This document shows positions 12,901 through 27,900 of a stretch of DNA of 64,000 bases, piece by piece. The translations under genes and the position numbers were made by a program. This stretch comes from Acanthopleura granulata. Its lineage: Eukaryota > Mollusca > Polyplacophora > Chitonida > Chitonidae. The notes below the pieces were generated by a model. The model was not told the DNA's origin, did no database searches, and was given only the letters and a program-made list of their open reading frames with translations. Where the stretch lies: assembly GCA_016165875.1 (NCBI GenBank), contig JABBOT010000002.1, positions 2,319,540-2,383,539 of the forward strand. Reading direction: 5' to 3'. Within the stretch, counting starts at the first letter, position 1. Every line of letters starts with the position of its first letter.

Positions 12901-15900
12901 CCCCTAAACGTACTCATCGTCCTGAAGTGAGTACACCGTAAAACTTCTGAAAAATAAATCATGTGTTCATCTTTTTTGTCCTGCTGCTTACACCTGCGTG
13001 CTAACACAGTCCTTTCTTTGGGACAGGCCATGGACAAAGATGGAGACGAGGACATGTATTTACGGTATCAGATAGTCGAGGGAAACTTGGGCAACGCCTT
13101 CTCAATCTCGAACAGGTGAGCAGTATTTACAGTATGAGATAGCCGAGGGAAACGTGGGCAACGCGTTCTCTATCTCCGACAGGTGAGCTGTATTTACGGT
13201 GTCAGATAGGTGAGGAAAACGTGGCCAGTGCGTTCTCTATCTGTAACAGGTGAGCTGTATGTACGGTATCAGAAAGCTGAGGGAAACGTAGGCTGCGCTT
13301 TTTCTATCTCTAACAGATGAGGGGTATTCACGGTATCAGATAGCCGACTGAAATGTGAACAGCGCGTTCTCAATCTCTAACAGGTGAGCTGTATTTACGG
13401 TGTCAAATAGCTGAGAGAATCGTGAGTAGTACGTTCTTCATCTCTAGCAGATGATCTGTATTTACGGTATCAGATACCTGGGGAAATCGTGACCAAAGCG
13501 TTTCTCATCTCAAACATGTGAGCGGTATTCACATTATCAGAAGGCTGGGGACATGTTGGCAGCTCGCTCTCTATCTCCAACAGGTGAGCAGCATTTACCG
13601 TATCAGATAGCTGTTCGAAACATTGGCAGCGCCTTCTCCATCTCTAACTGTTTATGGTATCAGATAGCAGGGGAATACGTGTGCAAATTTGTTTTAGAAA
13701 TCTGTGTCAATATAAGTTTGCTTAGTTATGTGGAGAAGACGGTTATATTATATGTGTGGTTACAGGGGTTACCTGGTGACTGCCCGAGGCCTGGATCGGG
13801 AACAGACGGCTGATTACACCCTGGTGGTGCAGGTCACAGACCGGGTTCATGTAAGTGTCTGTACGTATAGACCTCGCTATCGTCATTTCTCGGTCAAGTA
13901 GAGTTACACACTGTTACATTCAAGTGTTTTCATTTGTGAGACCTGCGGAGAGTATTTTACAAATAAAATATCAGTTTTGAATTAAAACTCATTTTTTAAA
14001 TAAAAGTTGACCGCTTTTGAAGTAAATCCTAGTTACGAAAAAAAATTGACCACTTAAGAAATTATGCTCTTGTCCATTTACCTTTCTTGATATAAAAAAA
14101 TTATAAGTCATGAAAAAAGTACATTTATTTTATGCCGATTTGTTACATTCTCATTTAAAAGTAGTCAAAAGGATTGTTTCAAAACTGCTCAGTTTCTGGT
14201 TTTGAAAGTGGAACTTTTATCCAAAATGGTCATTTTTTAATATGAAGGCGTAACGTATTTCAAAAAAGGATTTCTACAAGGACTATTCCAGCAATAGATA
14301 GGCCAAATTTAACCACTCATTTAGCCAAAATGATCCAGTTTTAAGTCCAAAAGCAGATTGTTCGATACATTTCAATGAAATAATTTCTTTCGGTATCTGA
14401 AGGCGGCATTTAAATAGTTCCTGCATGGCATAATGGGGAATTTTGGCCAGCCTGACGTAACTCGAAACAAAGTGTGTGGTCTATTGCCATTCCAGTTTTT
14501 CGGATGATGATTTGTGGTCAAACTGGTAAGATAGCACTCACGTCATGGCAGGAGAAAAGGTACCCATTATGTTGAATTTATTACACTCAAAGCGGCTCAA
14601 TGTCGTTAAAAAAGAAAATATCCCCCTTTCCTTCTTACGGCCTTTTTTCAACCGATTTACAAACTGTTATGTAGCTACTAATATTTGATCTCCGTGCCCA
14701 TTTTGTTATTGTTTCTTTTAGTACTGAGTATAAAGTTTTAATGCACTTTATCTTTTGTTTTTCAGACAGTGAACGCGACAGTGCGAGTCCATCTGAAAGA
14801 CGAGAATGATCACTCGCCTGTTTTCAGGAAATCTCGCTACGATCTGTCCATACCGGAAAACGTTGTGGCGCGTTACCGGATTGGTGAAGTCACTGCGGAT
14901 GACCCGGATGACGGCGCTAACGGGCGAGTAACGTACAGACTTGTAGGAGGGGACATGCCACATTTGTTTTCTATATCCTGGGTAATTGAGCTTTCCCTCG
15001 GCTAATCGCGGTTTACTTAAATGGCTATAAGACTCAATTGAGCTAGCTGAAGTTTGCTCTCATATGTGATTAATTTCTATTTTTTTTAGGGAATTTAACC
15101 CAATGTGGATCACAAAGTTAAACCACAATTTCAACTGTAACTTTAAATCTTCTGTGAATTAAAAGAGCTTCAAGCACCACGTTACCAGTCGCCCTTTCGC
15201 TAACCGGACTCGCTGCTTGTTCAACACTTGAAGGTTCCATTTTAAGGCTTAAGTGGGTAAACTTAAAGGTAACTTTCGTAAATGAAACTGTATTGCGAAT
15301 GTAAATGGAATGGAGTTGTTAATAGAAGATGCAGTTTCATTTATTGAACACGTTCTGAGTTTCGTTGTGTGTCATTTATTCATTGATCCCTTTATTCAGA
15401 ATGGTACGTTGTACTTGGTCAGACGAGATCCAGTTATTGACCGAGAGGTCAGAGACAAGTTCATTCTGACCGTCGAGGCCTCAGATGCGGGAACTCCGCC
15501 TAAAACCGTACGTCTCTGTAATCAGCATACTTCACTTTTGGTTCGCTTCCATTTCCGGAGATTCTGGACAAAAAATCAACAATCTCTAGTGAAGTCAAAT
15601 TTTCTCCGTTTTCCAATATCGTTTGCATTAAAACCTTTTAGTAAATATCAGATTGCAGGGTACCTGTAATCCTTAGAGTGTTAATATGATTCTAAAATTT
15701 GATGAAAGTTATAAAACGATCGGCATTTCATTTTTTACGAATTTTATTACCATTTTGAACGGTAACACATACACAGATTAGGCTGATATTCTGTGAAAGG
15801 CAGTTATTTGGGCTATATTAAAATATTAGTTTATTAGTAATTTTAAAAATTCGATTGGAATTTAGTTGATCAATTTTTCGTTTTTTAATTCTTTTTAATT

Positions 15901-18900
15901 CTCGTGATTGCATGGACAAACATATTTTGACGATTTTGTGATCAGTTGCGACAAGCACTTCTATGGGAAAGCGATACTGTTGATAATGTTACAGCCCTTC
16001 TTGCTGGTCATAGTGTTCTTCTTGGTCTTGATGCCTGACCTGGATTTTTCAAATACGCATGCGTCACAGCTTGTGACCCCACATGGTAGCTTATGTTTTT
16101 GTGTTAGAGAATGTTAAGTTTTGACATGTTTAACACCATATTTGTATTTCAGAACATAACAGAAGTGAACGTGCACTTGCTGGATGTGAACGACAACGCT
16201 CCGGAGTTCGTCCGCTCGACCTACCGAGCCAGTGTGGTGGAAGGTCCTAATGCTAAACGTCTGAAAATGGTCAGTTGTTACCGATTCTTTTTAACTGGCA
16301 ATTTAAAGTAAAAATTTGATTGGATGAAACAGATGCTCAGGGTCATGAAAAAGAACCTAATATGCGAAAGCTAATTGACATATACCAGAATCAGATTATG
16401 AGGAATATTCGCTAAGTTGCTATTGCACACTCTTTTGATTATTGGATGAAGCGCCTGTAGAACAAAGGTGATATATTTTGTGCCAGTCAAAATGTGGCAT
16501 TCGTTATAGTTGCTTATATCCATATAAAGTTTTATTCACTATGCTGAGCTTCGCCATTTCCTTCTTGTTCGTAACAAGCTAGGAGTAATCCGGGTTAGAG
16601 ACAACGACAAAACTGTGGAGAATCGCAACATCCGGTTTAGCCTCAGCGGTCTGGGAAATGAAGTGTTTCAGATCAACGAGCTGAATGGCCGCCTTCGAGT
16701 GAAAACGCCGGAGAAGATTGACTGTGAATCTCAGTGTAGATACTTCCTAAAGGTAATCGATTGTAATAGGGAGTCTTTCCCGCTCACTGAAAGGTCAAGC
16801 GTGCAGTCATTCCTGCCTTTGCGATGACGTTTTGTGGACAAACTGCTAACGCATTGGAAGAGAACAATGGTCAATTTAGCTCTGATCCAAACAAAGGCAT
16901 TTTATTGTTACTTGAAATTTTCGCACAGTCCCTCATAACCGTTTTTGAAATGAAGTGTAAGGTTTAATTATTTTTTCACTTATGACCTAATACAGTTTTC
17001 TTTTCTTTCATATTTTTGTTATTATCTCAGGTAAATTGCATATGCAATACAATAACAAATATATATGTCTAAGTGGATTAACAGTTTATAAATTACTGTG
17101 AATTTTTTTACTGTGAATCATGTTCTAAATGAAGCTTAAGCTGTTTCCTGTGCTTCGCAGGCATAATAAGAACCGATTGCGTGTTTTGGCACACTACTTT
17201 CGTACAGGGGTCCTCCGTGGCTCAGTCGGTTAGCGCGCTAGCGCAGCGCAATAACCCGAAGCCTCCCATCAATGCGGTCGCTGTGAGTTCAAGTACAGCT
17301 TATGCTGGCTTCCTCTCGGGCCGTACGTGGGAAGGTCTGCCAGCAACCTGCGGGTGGTCGTGGGTTTCCGCAGGGCTCTGCCCGGTTTCCTCTCACCATA
17401 ATGCTGGCCGCCGTCGTATAAGTGAAATATTCTTTGAGTACGGCGTAAAACACCAATCAAATAAATAAGTAAATAAATACTTTCTGTGTGGAATTTTGTA
17501 TTCACAGCCACACTGATCACTTTCTTTGTCTGTATTAGGTGATAGCACGTGACCGTCTTGGCACTGGTCTCCAATCTTCCGCCGATCTCATCATCTCCGT
17601 AGACGACATCAACGACAACCGACCCGAGTTCCTGACGAACTACACCTTCAGGGTGGGTCCCCTTACTAAAAAGGGGACCCTCATAGGGACCATTGAGGCC
17701 AAGGACAGAGACGTCAGCCCACAGAACCATCGGGTCATCTATCTCCTCCGTGGTGGCGGATTCGGCAAATTCCATGTGGACTTCATATCAGGTAGGCCGC
17801 AGAAATGTAGAGGCAGAGGAAGAGTATAGAGTTTACTGAACTTGGTTGGTGTTGGTATCTCGAAACCCTTATGCAAAAATTTTCGCTTTCACCATACTTT
17901 TGTAGGACTGAAGATGGACTAAAACACCGCTTGCATCTAGGTCTTCCAGCTCTTCCACGTTGGGAGTTGGATATATTTATGTTTGATTGTTGCTTACCGC
18001 CATACTCAAGACTTTGTTTTGGGTGGAGGAAACCAGAGTGCCCAGTGTAAACATTTGGCAAGGTCGTGACGAACTTTCCCACGTGTTTCCCACTTATCGT
18101 CACAACCGTCCAGTAGACAATGAACTAGTTTTTGATGGATGAAATAGTTTTTGGTACGGTAAAGAAGGGAATGAATGTGTCTGAAAAACTTTGCAAAACC
18201 AGCGAGTTTCGACGTCTTCAAAAACCGAAGTATCATATATATTTTCAGGACTATATTGACACATGGGATTTCCTCATAGGCGCAGCAACATATTGTCCTG
18301 GTTAAAATATCAGTTATATCTAAAGTTTGGTTTAAACTCCATTAAATGGTTAATATCTTACACATACCGTAAAACTTTATTGTAGAATCTGAAAGAAAAG
18401 TTTCCTCAATGCAAACCAAGCATGAGACGTCAATTTATACATAACAAAATTCGATAGTACCTTTTCTCAAATGACCTTTTCAGGTAACCTCGTGATCTCT
18501 GACGAGCTCCTCCGCGAGCCGATCCAGGAGATATACACCCTGATAATCGAGGCTCATGACACCGGGCAGCCTCGACAAATGGCCGTCACGAATGTTACAG
18601 TGTTTGTTCCCGTCAGCAAGCCTCCCGTCATGGATGTGGAGTTCGAGTTCTCGGTTACTGAAAACCTGACGGTAGGAGCAGTCGCCGGGACATTGAGGGC
18701 GTCAGACCCGGACATCGCTAAAGGAAGTGGAGAGAAACTGGAATTCTTCATAAGAAATCAGAAAGGTTTGGAACTTCGCTTCCGTTTTCAGTTGGCACCA
18801 ATTAGATGAAAAGTATGGCGAAAATATTTAAAACTGGCTGTAAACATTTTTTATGCTATAGAAGCTGGAAATATTTATACGAAATTGGAAAGATTCGGAA

Positions 18901-21900
18901 CTTTGTTACCTTTGGAAGTTCGCACCAGTTAGATGAAAAGTAAGGAGGAAGTGTTTATAACTGGCTGTTTAACCTAAACACTTTTAAAGGATGGTTAAAG
19001 GATAAAATTGCTTTAATCCATGACACTTTTTTTACTCTAGGGTCGGTATACAGTAAAATACGTGTGTTTTGTGTGGAAAAAATATTTTACCTCGGTGAAA
19101 GTGTTTTACAATGCTTGTGTGTTGTACATCAACTTATCCTAGCTCCATAATATTTATTGTAAGGCTTTGTTCTCAACCTTTTTCTTAGCCGATTTCTCGA
19201 CCTCTTGGAAACAGTAAATAAGACGTTTGAATTATTATTCATCCGATATTTTCTTCTTGAATTGTCAGTTGGACGGTTTCGGGAGGAAATTCATCTTAAG
19301 CTGCAATTTGTTCTGCAACCAATTTGCAGCTAACTTTAAATATGGTATTTAGAAACACTTTTGAAGAGTATTTACTAATAGTGCTTTATTTTAAAATACT
19401 TTTCAAAAGTGTTCTATTTATATAGGCTGAAAGTGTTTCTAACGTGGGAACAAGCTTAAACTTTAGTGTTTAATTAACTTAAGTGTTCATAAGCGTAACA
19501 CTTAAGTCTTTTTAAAGCGTTGGCAGAAATGTGTTTATAAAGTGTTTTGTTTTCAGACACTTTTTATTTACAGTGTAGTTGAGACTTATTTTTTTTGCAG
19601 TACCTTTTATTGTCGACAAGAACACAGGAGACATACGAACATATCAAGCTTTGGACAGAGAAGACTCGAGCCTGTATGTGTTTGAAGCGTATGTTAAGGA
19701 CAATGGCTTACCTGCCCACACTGCAACAACAACAGTGACTGTGAACCTGATGGATGTCAATGACAACGCACCAGAGTTCGGCAGTGTAAGAGGTTACCAG
19801 GGTAGCATCACCGAAGATGACCAATATCCAAAATACCAGGAAGTAGAAATGGTAAGTAAGATCCAACAGGTTTATGAAATACTGCAGTTTTATTAGGCTT
19901 TATGTTGCAAGGCATTATGGGAAAGGGGTTCAATATTTTGTCATTGGCTTGATAAGTATATTTGTGGATTCCAAACTGTCACAAATCATCCTGGCTTCGT
20001 ATCCTTTCACTTTAAGCTGTTGTCAGTCGGGGTAATAATTAATCTGCAATGTTCTTAGGGATTTGTCTATTTACCCTTTAGTTACGTTTTTAGTTATATC
20101 TTAAGTTGTATCTTTAATCTTTAGGCCACCACAGGGCAATTCATTAAAGTCTCCGTCACCGAAGTAGTATCTCCGTATACTTTTTGTAAGTCGTGTCTTG
20201 TCCAAGACTTTAAACTTAATAATGGGGATTTTCGGACATGGCATAGGTCCAATGTCATTATCGCGAGAACTCCAGTAGACGAGACTAAGATAGCTCTCGC
20301 ACGCCTTTACGAGCCACTGGCGCATTGATATTCGCCACCAAAAATGGGGTGACATTTATGAAAACTGCCAATAAAAAATTTATAATCCTGACTTCAAAGT
20401 ACCTTTAGAATCGCACGTGGAGCTAATGTGCGAAGGAAAACGAATGCGGTTTACACAAAGTAGTCCCAACATTGTGGCGTCAAGTAGTGCGACATGACAT
20501 CATATACACTTGTTTTATTTTAGAATACACATAGGTCATGTCAGCCGGATATCAGTGCATTACGCGTTGGGCAAAAGGCATTTTGTCTTTAGCATGACGA
20601 TCCATTGAGACAGCATTAAATATGTGTTGTCAATGAAATCGGCTTCATATTTGTAGACTCTTTAATGAGGTGATAGAAAAAATTTTGACCGCTACCCTAA
20701 TCCCCCAAAAAACGAAAGCATAATGTATCCATTTCTTACAAATATTGCCCTATATTTATCATATTTTTTGTCACTGTTCTGACAATTCAACTTAACAACT
20801 TAATTGAAGCGTGCTTTTATGTATTCATTACTAGCCTATTTATAGTCCAAGTTGATCTGACATTTTGCAGACACCCCCTATTTCTGCGGAAGATGCCGAT
20901 GTTGATGAGATCCATCGTAATATTCGCTACAGTTTGAGAGGAGTTGGGCACGAAATTTTTGAAATAAACCCCCAGACTGGTGAAATTCGTGTGAGGACAA
21001 AGGGCAGCATTGATTGCGAAACTAAATGTTTTTATAATCTTGAGGTAGGACAATGGTACTTAGACTTCACGAACAGGTTTTTTCATGATGTTCATAAGGC
21101 AGGAAGCAACTAGTTACAACTTCAAACACAAGCCCGGCCATTAATTTTGATTTTTAAAAAACGGATAATTATTAAACCTACTTTATAGACTCATCCGTTT
21201 CCTCTTAATCCCAACTTTGTTTACCAAGAAAGTACATGTAAAAATAAAGCTCCATTAAATTTCCATTCATACATTCGCATAATTCGTCCAGCCAATGCTT
21301 TAACGTGATCTAAGTATTCAGCTATGTTGTATGTTTATGTATCAACCCTCACAATATGGCTGCAATATTGCCGAAGTAGCGGTAAGTCGTAATCATTCTC
21401 TCTGCACGTAATCATTCTCTCTGCACGTAATAAGGTTCTGGCCACAGACATGGACGGAACAGGCCTCACAAGCCAATCTCCCTTGAACATCTCTGTCCAC
21501 GATGTCAACGACAACAAGCCGGAGTTCCTTGAAGGGGGACAATTCAAGGCTGGGCGTCTTGCGCCCCTTGGTACAGTAGTCGGGCAACTGAACACCGTGG
21601 ACCGAGACATCGCCCACAAAAACAATCGCATCCTCCATTTCCTAAGAGCCGGAGGCCTGGGGAAGTTTTCTGTGGACGTGGAAACGGGTACGTGCGAAGA
21701 GGTTTGCTGATATATAACGCAAAAGATTACACTCAGTGGTGCAATGTGGTGAGACAATTGATACATTCTACTGTGTGCTGTATTTGTAATAACATCTCTG
21801 ATGGCATTTCAATTCATAATGTAAATTGTAGGCCTACATGTGACTGAACACAAAAACCCTGTTCAGGTAGAAGAACTCTCTTTTTATCTGAGCTTACGTA

Positions 21901-24900
21901 TCCAAACCCAAGTTATCTTAAGGCATACACATGGATACAATACATCATGTATCCTCCATCATTGGTTTAGCTTTCCAACATCTTTGCTTTACACCATCAG
22001 GGCAACTGATCGCGGTCCTATCATTGAGATATTTTTGAACACGCTATGAAAAATAAGACATAAATAAGTAAGAATCTGCTTTATGGGAAAGTCAAAATTA
22101 AGTATACGTTTTAAACAATGCACAGTGTCAGATCCCCAAATTCAAGAGTTCTTATCCTGAACAGTTAGAATAAAACCTTCGGGGTGACTTGACAAATGGG
22201 TGGCTTTTTCACGATTACATATATATACGTGTGACCTTTTGCAAACTATCACATTGTCGACGCTTCTTTCGTTCAAGGGCGTGAATTTCAAATAACCAAC
22301 TTCAATATAGTTCATACTGGGAGGAAGTTTCTACCATTTATGCATTTCAAAATCTTGAATAGTTAAAATAAACTACGAGGAGAATTGACAAGAGTCCGGC
22401 TTTTTCACAGGTTATACATGAGGCCATGCATTTGCTAGCCATCACACTGCTGTCGCTTCCCTCGTTTCACTTCACATTCTGTAACCTCTCAAATAACGGT
22501 CATTGTCGATTTTTTCCATTGGTCAGGTAAGATCACAGTAGCCGACTATCTGACCCGGGAACCCATGAAGGAGGTGTACACCCTGGAGGTAGAGGCCCAC
22601 GATACTGGAGAACCCAAGCTCTCCAGCACTGCTACAGTACAGATAACAGTCACCCTCAATACAGAACCCATCACGGCACCCTCTGTGTCCTTGGAGGTTG
22701 TAGAACACATCATGGTCGGCTCACCCATTGGCCATGTTAAAGCCATGGATCCAGACAACGAAGATGGCGTGGTTCAGAAACTGGAGTATTATATCAAAGA
22801 CGAATCTGGTAACAAATATAGTAATTATAGTTGGTTCCATTCTCTGATATTGTTTCTTTCTCACCAATGAAGCTTAAAAATTACTTATAGATATTATCAT
22901 GATCTGGATAACGAAAATGGCCTTTTACATAAACCTGAGTATTATATCAAAGTGGAGTGTAATAAAACTATAGTATTAACAGTTTCCATTTGCTAACATT
23001 TTCTCACTTTTAGTGACGCTTAAAAATAACTAGCAGATGTTATCATGATTTCGTTACTCTGCCCAGTCCTCAGTTGTTCATTCATGCATAGGGATGAAAG
23101 ATGCTTTCGTCCCTGTTTTCTAATATGCCTTAACTTCCTTTATAATACCATGACCGTCAGGTCCTTAAATTGAGTAGCTCTATCTTTATATGTGTAGTAA
23201 TACTGGTGTGCGGTATTTGGTTTAATTTAACTTTTTCATTCTGCCCTTATAGCAGACCTATGTCAGAAAACCCCAGGTGGAAGAGGTGATGTAGGAAGCG
23301 AGCCCTGTGCACCAGGTCAAGTAATGGGAACATATCTCGCCTTAAACACCTCGGTCCAAGCGGTGCACGCTATTGCTGTTTTGTGTAATGCGTCACTGTT
23401 TTCTGTATAGCTGTGCTCGTAAAACAAAGTAGTTTACAAGCACGATGTGTGTTTATATAGCGTGGAACCGGCTCGTGAAGGCTGGAAAATTGAGCCATCA
23501 CGCCTACCGATTACATGGTTTCTGGAAGTTTCTTAGGTGTTTAGTCTCTTGCAACGACAAAATTTATTTTAACTTAAAACGATTAGAATCCTTGGTTTTT
23601 GAAACTTCACGTAAATCATCAGAAGTTGTTTTCTGTTAACTATATGAATTTCATGAGCAAAACGCTGTATCTAGCCACATTGGATTAATGATTTATTTGT
23701 AACTGGTTGAATTTGTCAATTACAGTGCCTTTCACTATCGACGCAGAGACTGGAATGTTGAAGACGTCTTCGTCCATTGACCGAGAAACCACTGATGGCT
23801 ACGAATTCGTTGTCCTCATCAAAGATGACGGCGTGCCACCGTTCACTGCGTCCACAACAATTACTGTAACCGTCAGGGACATTAACGACAACCCGCCAGT
23901 GTTTGACAGTGAACTTGGTTACACCGGAACCATCTCTGAAGATGACACTAATCCAAAAGAAAAACGGACAGTAATGGTGGTATGTATCTTTTATTAATGA
24001 CAACAAATGATCACCGTCAAGGAAAATTCTGGAACTCATTTTGGACTAGAGATGAGTTCCAAGGTGTTCTGTAGCACAAGACTTAGGATAATGTTAACCG
24101 CGAACACTGACATGACTCCTATTAATTCATTAAATTTTGTATAATTCTTTTTAAAGTCCCTTTCGAACTTTAAACCGTATGATATCGCTTACCACATCGA
24201 ACATGAGACGATATCAACATTTCTTGGATATTCCCTAATATATACAAGAGTGTAACGCTCGATTTATTGCATCTCTGAAAGAGTGAGGAAATTCCGTTAT
24301 ATTATAATTATATTGCCATTGGTTTTGAAAAAAAGGTTTCAGTCGAATTTCAAAAATAGAAACATTGTATACGTATATTCTTGTGGTCAGATGCCCCAGA
24401 TTGTGACGTCAGATGGCGATGCCACAGAGGAGAACCGGATGGTCCGGTACAGTCTGCACGGGAACGGCTCGGAGATGTTTACAATAGACAGGTTGAACGG
24501 TACTGTACAGGTCACTGAACCCGGCTCCATTGACTGTGAGACCAGATGTGCGTACAACCTTACGGTAAATGCCTAAACAGTCTTTTCAGTGAAAAGCAAA
24601 TTCACTGTTATGGTAAGCGCAATGCTTGACAAAGTCAAGTGTTTATAAGTGTTTGGGCTTGTATTAAAAGAGTAAACCATGTTAACGACCGTCTAATAAA
24701 TAAATCAATAATAAATGTTATATAGTGCAACATTATGCCTACACTGTGAATTCCACTGCGACTCCAACGCTTTCGGCGAATAACCCATGTTGACCTCTAA
24801 CGTGATATAATAAATGGCATTGAATTAATCTTACAGGTTTCTGCCACCGACAAAAACGGTAAAGGTTTCCGCACAGGCAAACCACTAATCATCACGGTTG

Positions 24901-27900
24901 TGGATGAAAATGACAACGCCCCGGTGTTTGAACAGAACCAGAATTTCAACGCTCATCGCCTTACCCCAGGGGGCACCATCATCGGTCAGATCAGAGCCAT
25001 GGATTCCGACAAGAGCTCGCCTAATAACCGCATCAACTTCCATTTGAGGAAAGGGGGCTATGGGAAATTCTCTGTGGATTTGGTCTCGGGTAAGTGTCAT
25101 ATTCACAGGATAGAGCCAATTTCACATTCACAGGATATAGCCAATTTCACATTCACGGGATAGAGCCAATTTTACATTCACCCGATAGAGTCAATTTTCT
25201 CATGACTTCTTTCGTAAATGACGATGTGTTGCAATGCCATGAATCGATGACATTTATAACGAAAGTTACGAAAAAAATGGACTTAAATTTTATGAACGCG
25301 GCCCCAGAACTGGTTTGGGATTTCGGAATAGATGACACTTTCTGTCTCTGTCAAGGAGAGTGCGCCTACTAGAAAGTTTCTCTCATTGAAAACTAGCTAT
25401 TCAACTTGAGCTTTGGCAAAGACTTAGCCTGTTTCAAATAACCTGCTATGTCACCACCAGTGATTGAATCTATATGTATTATCTGAATCTGTGGTATCCA
25501 CTGGAAGATAATGCTTCAAACACGTGTTACCGGAGTATTTACTTTTCCACAGGTAACATAACTGTCTCTGATTCGCTGCTCCGTGAGCCAATGAGAGAGG
25601 AGTATAAGTTGTTCGTCGAAGCCCATGATTCCGGGAACCCCAGTCTGTCGGCTGCCATACAGGTGACAGTAGCGGTTCCACTTAATCACAAACCCTACAT
25701 ACCTCCCCTAACACAGTTCAGCATCATTGAGAACGTCGCCATTGGCACAGATGTCGGTCAGATAACAGCAAAGGACGAAGATATTGCCCAAAACAAGTCC
25801 CAAATACTGACGTATTACATTGAAAACAATAGTGAGTATTTTTTGGACGTAGGCTATTTAAAAACTGACTCAAGAGTTTTAATGAAAATGCATTTTCCAT
25901 TCCATCTGTAGACAAACATCTAGGGTCTTACCAAAGAGGTTGCGTATTTAAATTCAGCTCCCGCTGAATGAGCTTGTAACTATATAACTGTGTTGACTAC
26001 CTAGCGAGATGCAATGGCTTCCTGTATGCTCTGGTTACTTTCCTCCAGCCTGAGCGCCATCCTTCATGTGAACTATTCTTTATTGAGGTGTAAAACATAA
26101 ATAAAGCAAATAATAAACAACTTAAAGCAAATAAGTGAGATATTTTAACCCAATCTTTTTTGTAGTCTTGCCGCCTGGTTTTAAGGAATATTTTTGTACT
26201 TTTCGAAATCCGGAAGTGGAATCTCGTCCATTTCCATTCATGTTTTGTCTAAATAAACTCTTTTGTCCAGTGTTGTGAACGTCATTATTTTTTCCAAGAG
26301 TTTTATTCGAGATCGCGGACATCCGAAAATTAGCGGTTTCATTCGCTCGCGCATACAGGGCGGTGAAAACATTGTCATAATAACATGGAAGTTAATAGGG
26401 AACTCTTTTTCACGGGTTCATTATTCCATAACTAGGTTTCCTTAACGTTCATAATTTACATATGCTACGTAAATTGTTCTGTAGTCAAACATAGATTAAT
26501 TTCTGGTTATTAAAGGCCGTAGCTCTCAGAATATTGTCCACTGTCATTCATTTTCCTGTCCCTTCCCACATTCTTTCACATCGCCGTCTGCTTGCCTCTG
26601 CCTCAAGGGGTTAAAGTGCCCGGATCTCCGCGATCTCGAATAAGTCGGTGCACCTGCAAGTGGTCCCAATAATGAGATTATGTTTGTAATGTACAGCTGC
26701 CTTTGTGATGGACGAGGAGACTGGCGTGATAAGAACAAATGTTGACATTGACAGAGAGGAAGACGATCAGTTTGTGTTAGACGTGTTCGTCAAAGACAGC
26801 GGTATCCCATCATTCACCTCTACCGGAAGTGTCGTAATCAACGTAGTAGACCAGAATGACAACATCCCCCAGTTCAGTCAGCCTGGTGGGTATGAGGGTC
26901 ACGTGACAGAAGACGACTCGGACCCTGTTGACAAACAGAGAGTCAAACTGGTAGGTGGCAAAAAATGCATTGATGTTTCAAAATAGATAAAGAATGACTA
27001 TGGGAACTGTTTTGACGTTGTAATTATAGAGACGCTATGATTTTTTGCTGCCTGTAAAAGTTAACTGCATTGCTCTCTCACAAACGACACCAGAGTCACA
27101 TCAAACGGTTTATTTATAAATTAAGATGTTTCTCTTCTTTAGAATATTTTAGTGAAATTTAGCAATGTATACATCATATTCCTAAATTCATTATACGTTA
27201 TATGCAGACCAGTGATCTGCAGATACCATTATGATTATGGCAGTGGCTATGGTGAATTGAAAGCCTCTATTGCCCTCGTGTATTTCAAGGTGAACTGATA
27301 GTTAATAATAAATGTTATTTTCGTTCTTTCTTTGTCTCTCTAGAATGCTCCAATCGTTGCAACCGATGTCGATGCGACTGAAGAAAACAGGAAGCTTAGT
27401 TATACACTTGAAGGTGATGGTAATGAGGAATTCGAAATTAACGAGACGACAGCTGAGATCAATGTTAAAAATAAAGGCGGTATCGATTGTGAAAGGAAGT
27501 GCCTTTATAATTTGATGGTGAGTGGAAATTGTATCATTTCACCCTCATACCTGACAACAATAAAATCCCCAACACTAAAGCTTCAACTTCAGTCCAACAA
27601 AGGATCCGTCTGCACGCATCCTGGAATCTGTACGTATATACATAAATTAGTTCACATTACGACTCCATTCCATGGAATGATTTGCGCTGAGGCAGTAAGA
27701 TGTGTTTCAGGGATTCAGGCTGTTCTATTCAACAGTCTGTAGAGAACAATAATTGCCACAGTGCTGTGGCTTAAAATACTAGTATGTGAATCCTGCTTAA
27801 ATAATTACCCACCGCTTACCCAATAAACTTTTTTGCATTTTTGCGTGGACAAAGCACGGCTCTCAGAGTTGGGTTAACGATTGACGGTTAACGTAATAAA

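Noticed and set aside
4834..13690. CRISPR-like regular arrays
   Set aside because: The 42-bp and 67-bp units repeat over their full length with no unique spacers, and the DNA is clearly from an animal.
17209..17300. tRNA gene
   Set aside because: The A and B boxes are the head of a SINE. The downstream body and tail match other copies, and the acceptor stem does not close.
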